The position numbers and the translations under genes are program-made. The notes under the pieces were generated by a model, which worked only from the letters and a program-made list of their open reading frames with translations, ran no database searches and had not been told where the DNA came from. From a virus, in the IMG/VR virus record IMGVR_UViG_3300006175_000008, positions 1 to 44,977 of that record: DNA of 44,977 nt; one strand, written 5' to 3'. How positions within the stretch are numbered: position 1 is the first letter of the stretch; each line of letters begins with the position of its first letter. Positions 12,055 through 20,726 of this stretch are shown piece after piece.

Positions 12055-14135
12055 CAGTCCGTCTCCGGAACCTGAGTGGGGAGGGTGGACACCGCGTCGG
12101 CAACGGTCCTCATGGTGACCGTGAGGATGCCTCCGAAGTTCTCCTTGTTCGGGCCGGGAGGAGTCCTCATGGCGAACTGGTAGTCGTCGATGATGACCTG
12201 AGTGGAGATGTCCTGAGAGAGATCCTGAAGAGTGACCGTGTCTCCACGCTGACACATCTGCCTGATGGCGGTCAGCGTGTCGATGGCGAGGGTGTCACCC
12301 TGGATCCTGTTGCCTCCCTTGTCCTGCATGTTGTTGAAGCACAGGAACTGGCGCACGATCATGCGCTGCTTGAGGACTCCGGGAAGCGCCTTGATCTGCC
12401 AGGAGTCCAGTTTGGCACCCACGGTCACGTCAGTGTTGGAGCGGCGCAGCGTGAAGCGCAGCGCCTGCCAGTTGCGGGGTCCACCGGGGATCGGGGTGGC
12501 GATGTCCCCCGTGCCTGGATCTAAGGTCGAACCGTAGGTGATGTAGTTCGTGATGCCGTTGGTGTCATCAAGCAGGGTGACTGTCAGGTCACCCTGCAGC
12601 GGGGTGGGAGTGCGGATCGAGAAGTACTTGAACAGCTTCGGTTCGACAGTGTTGAAGCGGCAGCGACCCGTGTCCAGGTATCCGGACGCAATGAGGGTTG
12701 TCGCATGCTCCACGTACGCCTTGGAGTTCGTGCCGAAGTCCGCCGTGAAGCAGACCCTTCCGGTCTGCGTAACGGCCACGTCGTACACGGGCTGGTTGTT
12801 GTTCGGGAAGTACGTCCACGTGCAGTACGGGTTGAAGCTCGCCCCAGTGTTGGCATCCTGAATGATAGTCGCCAGGTCTACCGCCATGATTCCCTTCATG
12901 CCGTCGTGCTGGGCCTGGCCCAGGGTTGCCACGTAAGCATGCGTACCGTAGAAGGCGACCTTCCCGAACCCGCTGTCCAGCGCGGTGACGGGGACGGTGA
13001 GGATCTGAGGCCCGTACTGGATGTTGGAGATACCGGCCGAGGTGGTGAACTGTCCCACTCGGATGCCGGAGTTCGACGTGACCACCAGATACGTGTTCAC
13101 GTACGCCTGGCAGTCATTGATCAGCTCACCCTGAGGCATGACCGCAGTGAGGGTCAGGCCGTTGACCAGGCCAGTGGCGCCGAACGTGGTCTTGTAGATG
13201 TAGCCACGGTTGTCATCGTTCGCCCCCACATAGACGGCATCGGGTCCGTCGGTAATGGAGACAATCGTCTGGTCGATCGGAACCGAGGCGTTCGGCGAGG
13301 CAGGGAGTGCGGTGTTCGGAGCGGCGTACGGGTCCAGCATATACAGGGCGCTCCTGGCCCCGAAGGCCAGGAGTCCTCGGGCCTTGGCTACCGTCGGGAA
13401 GTTCAGGTCCGCAGGCGGCTGGTAGACCCTGGTCGACGTGACAGCTCCGGCGTCGGTGCGCCAGATGCCGGAGTTCGCCGCAGACGAGAAGTCCTGCATG
13501 AACACCATGGAGAAGTAGGTGTCCACGGACCCGGAGACCGCCTTGAACGTGGCGATGTCGCCACGGATCTGCTGGGTCGGGCCAGAGGTGGTGAGTGTGC
13601 TGGTGGACTGGATAGTCAGATCACTGGCAGTCACCTTGCGCATCTCGATCGTGGAGCCACGGGCAACCCAGACGCAGTCACCGAAGGTGTTGATCTGGCT
13701 GGCCATGTACGGGTAGCCGGTGTTGCTCCCGCCAATGGCTGTTGCCTGCTCGGTCTCCCTGAGGAGACCGAGCAGATCGGGATTGGTGAAGGGGTCCACG
13801 CCAAGGCTGTGGTGGTAGCGGATGTTCTTGGCCGCACCCTGAGTGTCGGGATCCTGGTAGATGACCCCCTCGCCACCAATGAAGGATCCCTGAGACCTCA
13901 GCCACCACTGATTCAGTGAGTACTCGCCTGGATCCTTGAAGGCGTCGAACTGGTCCTTGCGCTGCTGAACCGGCTTCTCGATGTCGGGGGTCTGGTCTCC
14001 GGCTGCCGACAGGAGAGGGACTCCGCCGATGGCGTAGTCGTACTGAAGGTCGGAGGGGACGTACAGGCCGGAGCTGCTGACAGCCCGGCCTGAGACCTTG
14101 AAGGTGATCCTCTGGACCAGGGAGTGGAAGCCCAC
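12054..14135 (-). CDS. Large beta-rich tail protein (nozzle/hub-like), 693 aa
   Basis: Almost entirely beta, with repeated blade-like segments between residues ~130 and 450 (VSITDGPDAVYVGAND; VAFYGTHAYVATLG; VYDVAVTQTGRVCFTA), a pattern typical of beta-propeller tail nozzle or hub proteins in short-tailed phages. The C-terminal ~230 residues look like a jelly-roll/distal-tail domain (WQALRFTLRRSNTDV). It follows the tail gene at 14145 and precedes the lysis genes. Tail assignment is by composition and order, not by a recognised motif. Confidence 0.65.
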   Translation of the reverse strand: MGFHSLVQRITFKVSGRAVSSSGLYVPSDLQYDYAIGGVPLLSAAGDQTPDIEKPVQQRKDQFDAFKDPGEYSLNQWWLRSQGSFIGGEGVIYQDPDTQGAAKNIRYHHSLGVDPFTNPDLLGLLRETEQATAIGGSNTGYPYMASQINTFGDCVWVARGSTIEMRKVTASDLTIQSTSTLTTSGPTQQIRGDIATFKAVSGSVDTYFSMVFMQDFSSAANSGIWRTDAGAVTSTRVYQPPADLNFPTVAKARGLLAFGARSALYMLDPYAAPNTALPASPNASVPIDQTIVSITDGPDAVYVGANDDNRGYIYKTTFGATGLVNGLTLTAVMPQGELINDCQAYVNTYLVVTSNSGIRVGQFTTSAGISNIQYGPQILTVPVTALDSGFGKVAFYGTHAYVATLGQAQHDGMKGIMAVDLATIIQDANTGASFNPYCTWTYFPNNNQPVYDVAVTQTGRVCFTADFGTNSKAYVEHATTLIASGYLDTGRCRFNTVEPKLFKYFSIRTPTPLQGDLTVTLLDDTNGITNYITYGSTLDPGTGDIATPIPGGPRNWQALRFTLRRSNTDVTVGAKLDSWQIKALPGVLKQRMIVRQFLCFNNMQDKGGNRIQGDTLAIDTLTAIRQMCQRGDTVTLQDLSQDISTQVIIDDYQFAMRTPPGPNKENFGGILTVTMRTVADAVSTLPTQVPETD

Positions 14136-14144
14136 GAGGATCTC

Positions 14145-15288
14145 CTAACCGAGAAGGGGAATGGCGTTCAGCGTCCGAGAGCCGTACTCAGCGGCACCAC
14201 CGGTGACCCGGTGCTGCCACTTGATGGTCAGCGTCTCGCCAGGGTTGGCCGAGGTGGTGATGAACGACTGGTGTCCGGGGACGATGTTGTTGTCGCCCGT
14301 GTTGAATGCCACGGTCTTGATGGCGTTGGCATCGATGGAGTCCCGGATAAGACCGCTCGTGCTGCCGGTGACCATGATGACCGCGTAGGAGGTCTCACCG
14401 GAGGTGGCGTTGTACATGTACGTGTCACCACAGATGAACACCTTGCCGGACGGGGGAACGACCACCGTCGTGGACAGCAGGATGGTTGAGTCCACATACG
14501 TAGTGCTGCTGGTGGTGGCCGCGTTGAAGTTCCCCGCGAAGGCCGAAGTCATCGTGCTACTGGAGATCTTGCCGCTGGCGTCAACGGCCAGCTGTCCAGT
14601 GGATCCCGCCTTCAGGCCCTGCTTGAAGTTGCCGACACCAGCGCTGTCCACGTTGGCCAGCTCCGTGCCGGTGTCATTGCGCCACGAAGTGAGCACTCCG
14701 GTCTGAGTAGCGCTGCGCTTCTTGGCGATCGCTGAGGGGTTCGCGTCGATGTCAGCCTGGAAGGTGGGCTTCAGGTAGATGGCCTCACCGTCCACCGTCC
14801 CCGTAAGGGACGGTGACGTGTAGCTCGCACCACCGGTAACCGTGCCAGTGATGTTCGGGTTGATGATGTTCACCGACCCGTTGATGGTCGGTGAGGTGAG
14901 GGTCTTGTTCGTGAGGGTCTGAGTGTCCAGCGTACCCACGACGAAGGACAGTGCCTGGATTCCGTGGACACCCTGCGAGCTGCCCTCATGGAAGCGGCTG
15001 TCGTTGCCGTCCATGGCCGTCCACGTGTGACGGATGGGAGCACCCACGTTGTGGGAGGTGGCGGAGGTTCCGTCGTACCCACGGGTGACCGTGAATGCCA
15101 GGCCCGCCACAGCGGTGACCAGGCAGACTTCCTCGCTCGGAGTGCCGTAGTCCACGGCGATGATGAACGGGGTGGAAGCGGGGAAGCCAGTGGCTGAAGC
15201 CACGTTGATGACCACGTTGGCCGAAGTGATGTTGCCGGTGAGCGCCGTCGGAACGGCGGTACTAGAGTAGAAAGCGGGACTGTGCCAT
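14145..15288 (-). CDS. Minor tail protein, 5' end in another frame (+1 frameshift or indel)
   Basis: The in-frame open region has its first start at GTG 15215, but coding-like sequence continues upstream in frame (YSSTAVPTALTGNITSANVV) without a start. An ATG at 15288 with GGAAGG 10 bases before it reads MAQSRF then hits TAG at 15264-15262. Skipping the C after TTT (15273-15271) joins MAQSRF to YSSTAV, which matches the usual start of this actinophage family as I recall it (M-x-R-F/Y-YSST). The rest has ATGFP, TSEEV-like and VTRGYDGTSATSHNVGA motifs, then beta-rich repeats. Conservative CDS: 14145-15215, 356 aa. Confidence 0.75.
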
Positions 15289-15314
15289 CCCCAATCACCT
15301 TCCTCTCTCGCGCA

Positions 15315-16232
15315 TTACGCGAGGAACACCTGATATGCGGGAAAGAGTTCCTTGAGGCGGTCGCGCTCCTGGTCGAAGCGCTCCTGGAACCTGCGCTGGA
15401 ACATCATGGTCGCCTGGTTGGCAGCACCTGTGGGGACGAGCGGTGCGCGCTCGGTGGACTCCACGCTCTTCTGCTGCAGGCGAGCGGGCTCAAGGCCCAG
15501 GAGGAGCCGGGAGACGGCTCCGAACTGGATCATGTCCACGTAGCGCTCAGGGAATCCGGTGGTCGCCTCGAAGGGATCCGAGTTCAGGGAGAGCGTGCCA
15601 GGCTTCTTGATGTACATGACGCGGATCGTCCTTCCAGGGACGATCTGGTCCATGACTTCGATGGTCTTCCCCGTGGTCAGGCCAGACGCCGCGTCGTTCT
15701 GGGCCTGAGGGTTGAAGCGCCACCGCTGAGCCTGGAACTTCACCTTGGACGGGCCGATAGTGTCGGCCGTCACCTTGTACACCATCTCGGCATCGATGGG
15801 CATCGAGTACTCATACCGTGCGGCGGTCTTAGGGAACTCGAAGGACGACATCACGTACAGGTCCGGGTAGACCGCGTTGATGGTGTCGTTGATCGCCTCA
15901 GTGATCCGCTGCCTGGGGTAGTCGGGGTCCATGGTGATGATGGCGTTGAGGTCATGGAAGGCGGGCGTGGTGTTCTCTACACCACGCCCATTCTGTCCAG
16001 CCGCTACAGTGGCCGTGCCCGCCAGGGCGTTGAAGGTGCTGATCGTGAGTAGCTCATCGTCGATCTCCACCAAACCCCGGGACATGGCACTGGCCGTCCC
16101 GGGGTCGATGAAGAACATGGTGTCCACGGCGGTCATTGCCTGGGACAGCCAGGTGATCTGCTCCTGGTTGCGGCTGTAGCCCTGGAGGAGCTGCTTGATG
16201 CGCCCCTTCATGTCGCCTAGGGTGACTGCCAT
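15315..16232 (-). CDS. Head-tail connector/adaptor protein, 305 aa
   Basis: The N-terminal helix MAVTLGDMKGRIKQLLQGYSRNQ and the segment YPRQRITEAINDTINAVYPDLY match phage adaptor proteins that sit below the portal in short-tailed phages. The C-terminal half is helical (RFQERFDQERDRLKELFPAYQ). It lies between beta-rich virion genes and the minor tail gene. The call rests on these helix patterns and gene order. Confidence 0.65.
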   Translation of the reverse strand: MAVTLGDMKGRIKQLLQGYSRNQEQITWLSQAMTAVDTMFFIDPGTASAMSRGLVEIDDELLTISTFNALAGTATVAAGQNGRGVENTTPAFHDLNAIITMDPDYPRQRITEAINDTINAVYPDLYVMSSFEFPKTAARYEYSMPIDAEMVYKVTADTIGPSKVKFQAQRWRFNPQAQNDAASGLTTGKTIEVMDQIVPGRTIRVMYIKKPGTLSLNSDPFEATTGFPERYVDMIQFGAVSRLLLGLEPARLQQKSVESTERAPLVPTGAANQATMMFQRRFQERFDQERDRLKELFPAYQVFLA

Positions 16233-16241
16233 GGATGCTCC

Positions 16242-16610
16242 TTAGAGTAGGAAACCGTTGATGGCGCAGGTTCCCGAGCCGCTGGACGGGGCGGTGTAGC
16301 CGATCGTTCCGCTCGCTCCAGTGTCACCGCCGTACAGGAGCGCGGTGATGTACGAACTGTTGTCAGCACCTGCGGTGGCAAGGCCGGTGGCCGTGCACCT
16401 TGCGATGGTCTTGTTGGTGGCGGGTCCGGTCCCCGTGCCCGATGGAGTCCAGGTGACGCTGGCACTTGCGGTGCCAGCGAGAGCGGCGGTCACCGTCAGG
16501 GAAATGTCGATGGTTGCCCACCGCCCGGCCGGAACTGTGACGAGACTGGCGTTCGTGGCGGTCGCCGACTCGCAGATGATGTCGGATGCCACTGGGCCTG
16601 CCTGAATCAT
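16242..16610 (-). CDS. Beta-rich virion protein, 122 aa
   Basis: Start at MIQAGPVASDIICES, whose ATG overlaps the previous stop; an earlier start would overlap that gene. Thr/Ala/Gly-rich beta product (WATIDISLTVTAALAGTASA) typical of surface-exposed virion proteins. Three neighbours upstream have the same composition. Role unknown. Confidence 0.65.
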   Translation of the reverse strand: MIQAGPVASDIICESATATNASLVTVPAGRWATIDISLTVTAALAGTASASVTWTPSGTGTGPATNKTIARCTATGLATAGADNSSYITALLYGGDTGASGTIGYTAPSSGSGTCAINGFLL

Positions 16611-17188
16611 TAGAATTCCCCCCAAGCTACGCTGACATTCCACCGCTGAGCGGTGGTACCTGTTGCGGTCTGAAGCAGGACACCCTCACCTGGCACCAGA
16701 AGGAATGCCGTACCCGGAGGGTTGATGATCTGGTGGACCACGCCGGTCCCCTGCGCCCCGGAGTTGAGTGCCGGGGAGTTGAAGAACGGCGTGAGGGCGG
16801 TAGCGGTTGGATTGGCAATCCGGATGTCCGCGATGGTTGCAGCCGTGGAACTGACCGACTTGGTCACGGTGGAGGCTGCCTGGACAGTGCCGCCCGTAGG
16901 AGCGGCACTGATCCTGAATCCACGCATGGGGTCGGTGGCGTTGGACGGGCCAGTGGTGGAGCAGCTGATGAAAACACCACCGAGGGTGATGGTCTTGCCG
17001 CTGCCGACAGGGTTGTAGAGAGTGAGGAAGTTGTTGGCCGCCACGACACCGGCCGTGTTGGCGAAGCTGTAGACGTACGCGGCGATGCCGGGAGCCGGGA
17101 CCTCCGACGTGCTGACCACACCCGTCATGGAGACAGGGAGGGGGTTGGTGAAGTTCTCGACGGTGATTAACTGCTGGGTGTTGCCCAT
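16610..17188 (-). CDS. Beta-rich virion protein, 192 aa
   Basis: The product starts MGNTQQLITVENFTNPLPVSM and is rich in Thr, Val and Gly, with TLYNPVGSGKTITLGGVFIS in the middle. This resembles phage decoration or head-fibre proteins. Adjacent to 17190-17681, of similar style, which may share ancestry. Confidence 0.65.
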   Translation of the reverse strand: MGNTQQLITVENFTNPLPVSMTGVVSTSEVPAPGIAAYVYSFANTAGVVAANNFLTLYNPVGSGKTITLGGVFISCSTTGPSNATDPMRGFRISAAPTGGTVQAASTVTKSVSSTAATIADIRIANPTATALTPFFNSPALNSGAQGTGVVHQIINPPGTAFLLVPGEGVLLQTATGTTAQRWNVSVAWGEF

Positions 17189-17189
17189 G

Positions 17190-17681
17190 CTAGGCCGCCA
17201 TCATCCTGATCGTGATAGTCCCCGTGCCCGAGGATCCAGTGAGGTTGACCCGGGCGTAGCGTGCCGCACGCCCGGTGGAGAACATGCCGAGATTGGTGGC
17301 CACCGTGAAGCCGGTGACTGTGGTGCCGGACGGGACCCAGTTGCCACCGTCGTCGGAGAACTCCATGGACAGGTTGCCCGTGAGTGTTCCGGTCGGGAAG
17401 CAGAAGGCGGTCCAGTTGGCCCGGGCGCTGCCGCCATCAACGGCAGCGCCATTGATGTTGGATGACGCACCCGCGATGGTGGTGCCACCAAGGACGAAAC
17501 CGCTGGCGACCTCCAGGCTATTGCCCGCCAGCGCGTTGGAGATGATCCCTGCGGTGTTGGTGCCGTCCGTGATCTTCACGTTGGAAGCGGTGGACGGAGT
17601 ATTGGTGCTTGACACCAGGATGGGTGTCGTGGGGCTTGAGAGGCCCGTTACGGGGTCTTTCCCGTAGGCGATGACTTCCAT
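17190..17681 (-). CDS. Beta-rich virion protein, 163 aa
   Basis: ATG 17681 overlaps the preceding TAA (TAATG); GTG 17690 is an alternative start. The sequence MEVIAYGKDPVTG, then FSDDGGNWVPSGTTVTG and RYARVNLTGSSGTGTITIRM, is a carbohydrate-binding-like beta sandwich pattern of the kind used on phage surfaces. Function inferred only. Confidence 0.65.
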   Translation of the reverse strand: MEVIAYGKDPVTGLSSPTTPILVSSTNTPSTASNVKITDGTNTAGIISNALAGNSLEVASGFVLGGTTIAGASSNINGAAVDGGSARANWTAFCFPTGTLTGNLSMEFSDDGGNWVPSGTTVTGFTVATNLGMFSTGRAARYARVNLTGSSGTGTITIRMMAA

Positions 17682-17926
17682 TACTGCCACGGCTTCTCCG
17701 CGTTGTAGGCGACGCCTGTAGCGTCGCTGGTGCGTACTGCCTTCTCGACCTCGGCCATGGAGGTTCCGGCGGGCTGGATGCCAGCCGCTACGGCGTCATC
17801 GTAGGCGTCAAGTTCCTTGTCCCAGGAGCGGTCACGGGTGTAGACGTCGCCCGTATTGATGCTCAGATTGCGGGCGCACTCGGCGTAGGAGCGGTGGTTG
17901 CGAGTGCGGCATCCAGTGCGGCACAT
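17681..17926 (-). CDS. Hypothetical protein, 81 aa
   Basis: ATG overlaps the stop of the upstream gene at 17926. N-terminal Cys/Arg-rich (MCRTGCRTRNHRSYAECAR), then acidic helical. The CxxxC...H...C set could bind metal. It lies among virion genes; role unknown. Confidence 0.65.
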   Translation of the reverse strand: MCRTGCRTRNHRSYAECARNLSINTGDVYTRDRSWDKELDAYDDAVAAGIQPAGTSMAEVEKAVRTSDATGVAYNAEKPWQ

Positions 17927-18207
17927 CAGTCCTTCATCCCCGCAGTGCTGGCGAAGTCGTGCGTGGCGTAGATGCCCTGCGCGTAGCGGTCGTGGTCGCT
18001 CGGAAGCTCGCTACCCACGATGGCCTGAGCAGTGTGCAGCACGAAGGAGTCGAGCATCGCCTTCTCGTCGTGCTCAATGAGCGTGGTCTTACCACCCGGT
18101 CCAGCCGGGTGGTAGCGGCCGGAGATCTCAGTGGCTTCGTGCGGGAACTCCGGGCCACGAACGAAGGGAGCGTGCTCCCTGCTCGGGTCGATGTTGGTCT
18201 TGTGCAC
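17926..18207 (-). CDS. Hypothetical protein, 93 aa
   Basis: ATG 18207 overlaps the previous stop, and the stop overlaps the next ATG. Polar, His-rich product (REHAPFVRGPEFPHEATEIS; ATHDFASTAGMKD). No family recognised. Confidence 0.65.
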   Translation of the reverse strand: MHKTNIDPSREHAPFVRGPEFPHEATEISGRYHPAGPGGKTTLIEHDEKAMLDSFVLHTAQAIVGSELPSDHDRYAQGIYATHDFASTAGMKD

Positions 18208-18392
18208 TACTTGCCCCCGCCCTTCTTCTTGCGGCCAGCGGCAGCCATCTTCGCCATCTTGGCGTTGCCGTACTTGGCACGCCCAGCAGCGGCAGCGATA
18301 GCCGCACCCTTCTCGCCGCCGCCAGCCGCCTTGGCGACTGCGGCGAAACGCCCACCCTGACCGAGCTTTGCCTTGGGATTGGGCTTAGCCAT
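18207..18392 (-). CDS. Histone H1-like Lys/Ala/Gly-rich protein, 61 aa
   Basis: The sequence consists almost only of Lys, Ala, Gly, Pro and Arg (MAKPNPKAKLGQGG...AAGRKKKGGGK), with about a quarter basic residues and two AKAA-type tracts. It looks like a compact nucleic-acid-binding tail of the histone H1/HU-extension type. In the capsid operon it may be a packaged DNA-condensing protein; that is inference. Confidence 0.7.
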   Translation of the reverse strand: MAKPNPKAKLGQGGRFAAVAKAAGGGEKGAAIAAAAGRAKYGNAKMAKMAAAGRKKKGGGK

Positions 18393-18400
18393 GGTTTCTC

Positions 18401-18724
18401 CTATGCCAGTACGAAGTTGGCATTGGTGATTCCAATGCCGGAGTTGATGAGGTCCGCCTTTGTGGAGTCGTCCACGATCCAGGCGTAGCCACCACGGAAG
18501 GTGTTCAGTCCGGTGGGCTGGATGCTCGGCTGCGATGGCTGGGCCGGTAGGTTCTTGGATCCCAGCTCATCTGTGTAGCTCGCGTAGCGCTCAAGCACGT
18601 AGTTCGGACCGGGAGCCGTCTGCTTGACAGTGACTCCACGGTCCATGCGATAGCGCTCCATGAGGTCGTTCCACGCGAACGGAGCCTCGGTCGTGACGGG
18701 GGTGGTGAATACCCAGAGGCTCAT
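18401..18724 (-). CDS. Hypothetical virion-operon protein, 107 aa
   Basis: Start at MSLWVFTTPVTTEAPFAWND, whose ATG overlaps the preceding stop (ATGA). Mixed alpha/beta; residues ~25-45 (RYRMDRGVTVKQTAPGPNY) suggest a small structural domain. No family recognised. Possibly a head-completion protein by position. Confidence 0.6.
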   Translation of the reverse strand: MSLWVFTTPVTTEAPFAWNDLMERYRMDRGVTVKQTAPGPNYVLERYASYTDELGSKNLPAQPSQPSIQPTGLNTFRGGYAWIVDDSTKADLINSGIGITNANFVLA

Positions 18725-19029
18725 TGGACGCCCATCGTGAACCAGTTGGACCCGTTGCTGAAGAAGGTGGCGTACTTGGCTGGCGCCACGCTGCCACCCG
18801 GGACTCCGTCCAGCTGATTCACGCACAGAATCGTGAGCGTGCTGCTGCTGGCGTTGACGTACGTCATCTGCTTCCCGATGGTGATGGTGGCAGCATCAGG
18901 AAGGTACGCCGTCTGCGAGTTGTTGGCGTTGTAGATGAGAACAGCGTCGTTCTGCCCGGGAGTCCTGTCGATCACGAACGGGGTGCTGTTCTTCCTGAAG
19001 GTGAGGGAAGTGTTGTCCAGTCCGGACAC
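18721..19029 (-). CDS. Beta-rich decoration-like protein, 102 aa, paralogue of 11036-11350
   Basis: MSGLDNTSLTFR opens both proteins, and the spacing of later motifs is similar (DAVLIY; TITIGKQMTYVN; TLTILCVNQLDGVPGG). Directly downstream of the major capsid gene behind a hairpin, the normal place for a capsid decoration protein. Duplication to the far end of the operon is clear from the N-terminal match. Confidence 0.75.
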   Translation of the reverse strand: MSGLDNTSLTFRKNSTPFVIDRTPGQNDAVLIYNANNSQTAYLPDAATITIGKQMTYVNASSSTLTILCVNQLDGVPGGSVAPAKYATFFSNGSNWFTMGVQ

Positions 19030-19049
19030 GATTACTCCTGCACGTGAAA

Positions 19050-19075
19050 GAGCCCGCCCCCGAAAGGGCGGGCTC
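19050..19075 (-). terminator. Hairpin after major capsid gene
   Basis: Perfect 10-bp stem GAGCCCGCCC/GGGCGGGCTC with a 6-nt loop, followed on the minus strand by TTTC. It lies 34 bases past the capsid stop and 21 bases before the next start, so it would lower expression of genes downstream of the capsid gene. Confidence 0.75.
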
Positions 19076-19108
19076 AGTCGTCGTCCATGCCTCTGGCCAG
19101 TGAGGCGA

Positions 19109-20104
19109 TTAGGCGTTCGGTCGGGCAGTGGCCGAGTTCTGCGCCAGGATCAGCGCCTCGGGACGGTAGATCGACCAACCCGCCACGCCGTACCAGCCGA
19201 GCGGCTGGAAGCGGGTGAGCTTGTCGACCACCGGACCACGGATGGTGTGGAACTCCTCCGCCACAGCCTCGGCAAGAGCCTGCTGGCCGGTGAAGTAGGT
19301 GTTGTACACACGGGTCTGGGTCGCACCGGCACCGGCACCAACCTGCGCGTTGATCGCACGCGGGGTCTCGATGTAGACGGCACCCTCGTACTCACCGATG
19401 TTGCCCGCCCAGATGTTGCCAGCGGCGGAGAACTCGTGAGGCTGACGCCACGAACCGGCACCGGTCTCACGACGCAGGTCACGAGAGACCTGCGGGTGAA
19501 TGTACGCGGTGTAGTAGGTGCCCTTGTTCGGGTGCACCTTGTTGGTCCGCAGCTGGGTGACGCAGAAGTTCGCCTCATCGGAGTTGAACGTGTTGTTCAC
19601 GCCGTTGGCGATCGCGGTCAGAGCGGTCGGCTGGGTCGGGGTGGAACCGAAACCGTAGGTGACGGCACCGGTGCCCGGGTCGCGCCGGACAGTCTGAGTA
19701 CTGGTGGCCAGGACGTTCTGAACGACCAGGTCGATCGAGTCGGCGAGGTTCCATGCCACCTGGTTGACGAGACCGGCGGTCACGTCAGTGAAGCTCATCA
19801 GGTCGAGCTTGTTCGAGACCAGGATCGAGTTACCGTACTCGAGCAGGGTGACGGACACGGTGGTCGGGTTGCCAGCGGCAACAGCGTCCGGGTCGACCAG
19901 CTCGTTCAGCGGGGTGATCTGCTGAGCAAGGTCCTGGTAGATCTCGAAGACGACCGAAGAGCCAGGCATGGCCTGCTGGACCGGTCGCTTGTCGGCGACC
20001 GTACGGTAGAGCGGCTGGGCACGAAGGGCGAACTCCAGGGCGCGGTCATACGCGGTCTGGACAAGGTTCGCCATGGCCGAAGTGCCAGTAAAGGCGTTAG
20101 CCAC
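19109..20104 (-). CDS. Major capsid protein, N4-gp56-like HK97 fold, 331 aa
   Basis: The segment GTYYTAYIHPQVSRDLR, then GNIGEYEGAVYIETPRA, matches the N4-gp56 capsid family (an HK97-fold group common in podoviruses) as I know it. Start GTG 20104 follows GAAAGGATG. It is preceded by the scaffold gene and followed by a decoration-like gene, the standard order. Length fits the family. A strong hairpin after it sets its expression above its downstream neighbours. Confidence 0.85.
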   Translation of the reverse strand: MANAFTGTSAMANLVQTAYDRALEFALRAQPLYRTVADKRPVQQAMPGSSVVFEIYQDLAQQITPLNELVDPDAVAAGNPTTVSVTLLEYGNSILVSNKLDLMSFTDVTAGLVNQVAWNLADSIDLVVQNVLATSTQTVRRDPGTGAVTYGFGSTPTQPTALTAIANGVNNTFNSDEANFCVTQLRTNKVHPNKGTYYTAYIHPQVSRDLRRETGAGSWRQPHEFSAAGNIWAGNIGEYEGAVYIETPRAINAQVGAGAGATQTRVYNTYFTGQQALAEAVAEEFHTIRGPVVDKLTRFQPLGWYGVAGWSIYRPEALILAQNSATARPNA

Positions 20105-20145
20105 GGTTCACATCCTTTCAAGGGACGCGACCATGAGTGGGGAGG

Positions 20146-20610
20146 CTAGCTCCCCTGAAGCTTCTGCATGGCCGCGAGAAGAGAGTTGAGGTCGTTGGCA
20201 CTCGACAGATCGCCAGCGGCGGCCTGGAGGTTGCCGGAAGGTTCGCCGGTGTTGCCAGCCTGGTTCATCCGCTCGAACTGCGCCTGGGTTTCCACGGGCA
20301 GGGCGGGATCCGGGGTGGTGTTCACGGCGTTCGGGACGCCGAAGGCGTCCTTGAAGTCACTGAGCCACGCGTTGATGGACTCGGGATCGGCGGCGCCGTT
20401 GTAATGCTTGGCGATGCCACGCTTGGCGCCCGCAGCCTCGATCAGGTCGGCTGCGGTGTTGCGGGCATTCGTTGCTTCGAGCTTCTCAAGACGCGCCTGA
20501 AGCTCCTTGTTCAGGTCCCGCTGCGCCTTGTAGGCGTCGCGGAGGGGCTTCGGACCGTCGGAGACGTTAGCCTCGATGTCGTCACCGGTCAGGTCCCACT
20601 CGTTGCTCAT
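20146..20610 (-). CDS. Scaffolding protein, 154 aa
   Basis: Acidic N-terminus, central coiled coil (YKAQRDLNKELQARLEKLEA, residues ~27-46) and a low-complexity C-terminal half ending in a basic-hydrophobic helix (LNSLLAAMQKLQGS). This is the layout of phage scaffolds, and it lies directly before the capsid gene. AAGGGGAG precedes the ATG at 20610. Confidence 0.8.
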   Translation of the reverse strand: MSNEWDLTGDDIEANVSDGPKPLRDAYKAQRDLNKELQARLEKLEATNARNTAADLIEAAGAKRGIAKHYNGAADPESINAWLSDFKDAFGVPNAVNTTPDPALPVETQAQFERMNQAGNTGEPSGNLQAAAGDLSSANDLNSLLAAMQKLQGS

Positions 20611-20649
20611 GTGCTTCTCCCCTTGAAGGATGTGTGTGACGAACGCTAG

Positions 20650-20673
20650 AGGCCGACCCGGGGAGGTCGGCCT
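20650..20673 (-). terminator. Hairpin in scaffold leader
   Basis: Perfect 9-bp stem AGGCCGACC/GGTCGGCCT with a 6-nt loop, 40 bases before the scaffold ATG on the minus strand. It may stabilise the 5' end of the scaffold-capsid message or attenuate it. Confidence 0.5.
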
Positions 20674-20726
20674 AACTCGCTCTACCGGACTTCTACTACA
20701 CTCGGGGCCGGTTGATCCAAGTGAGA

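Noticed and set aside
12705-13919. Long plus-strand open frame of 404 codons
   Set aside because: It is the antisense shadow of the 693-residue tail gene on the minus strand; composition is Arg/Gly/Val-skewed and it has no operon context.
18935-20149. Long plus-strand open frame of 404 codons
   Set aside because: It is the antisense shadow of the major capsid gene and neighbours, with the Arg/Val/Gly bias of such shadows.
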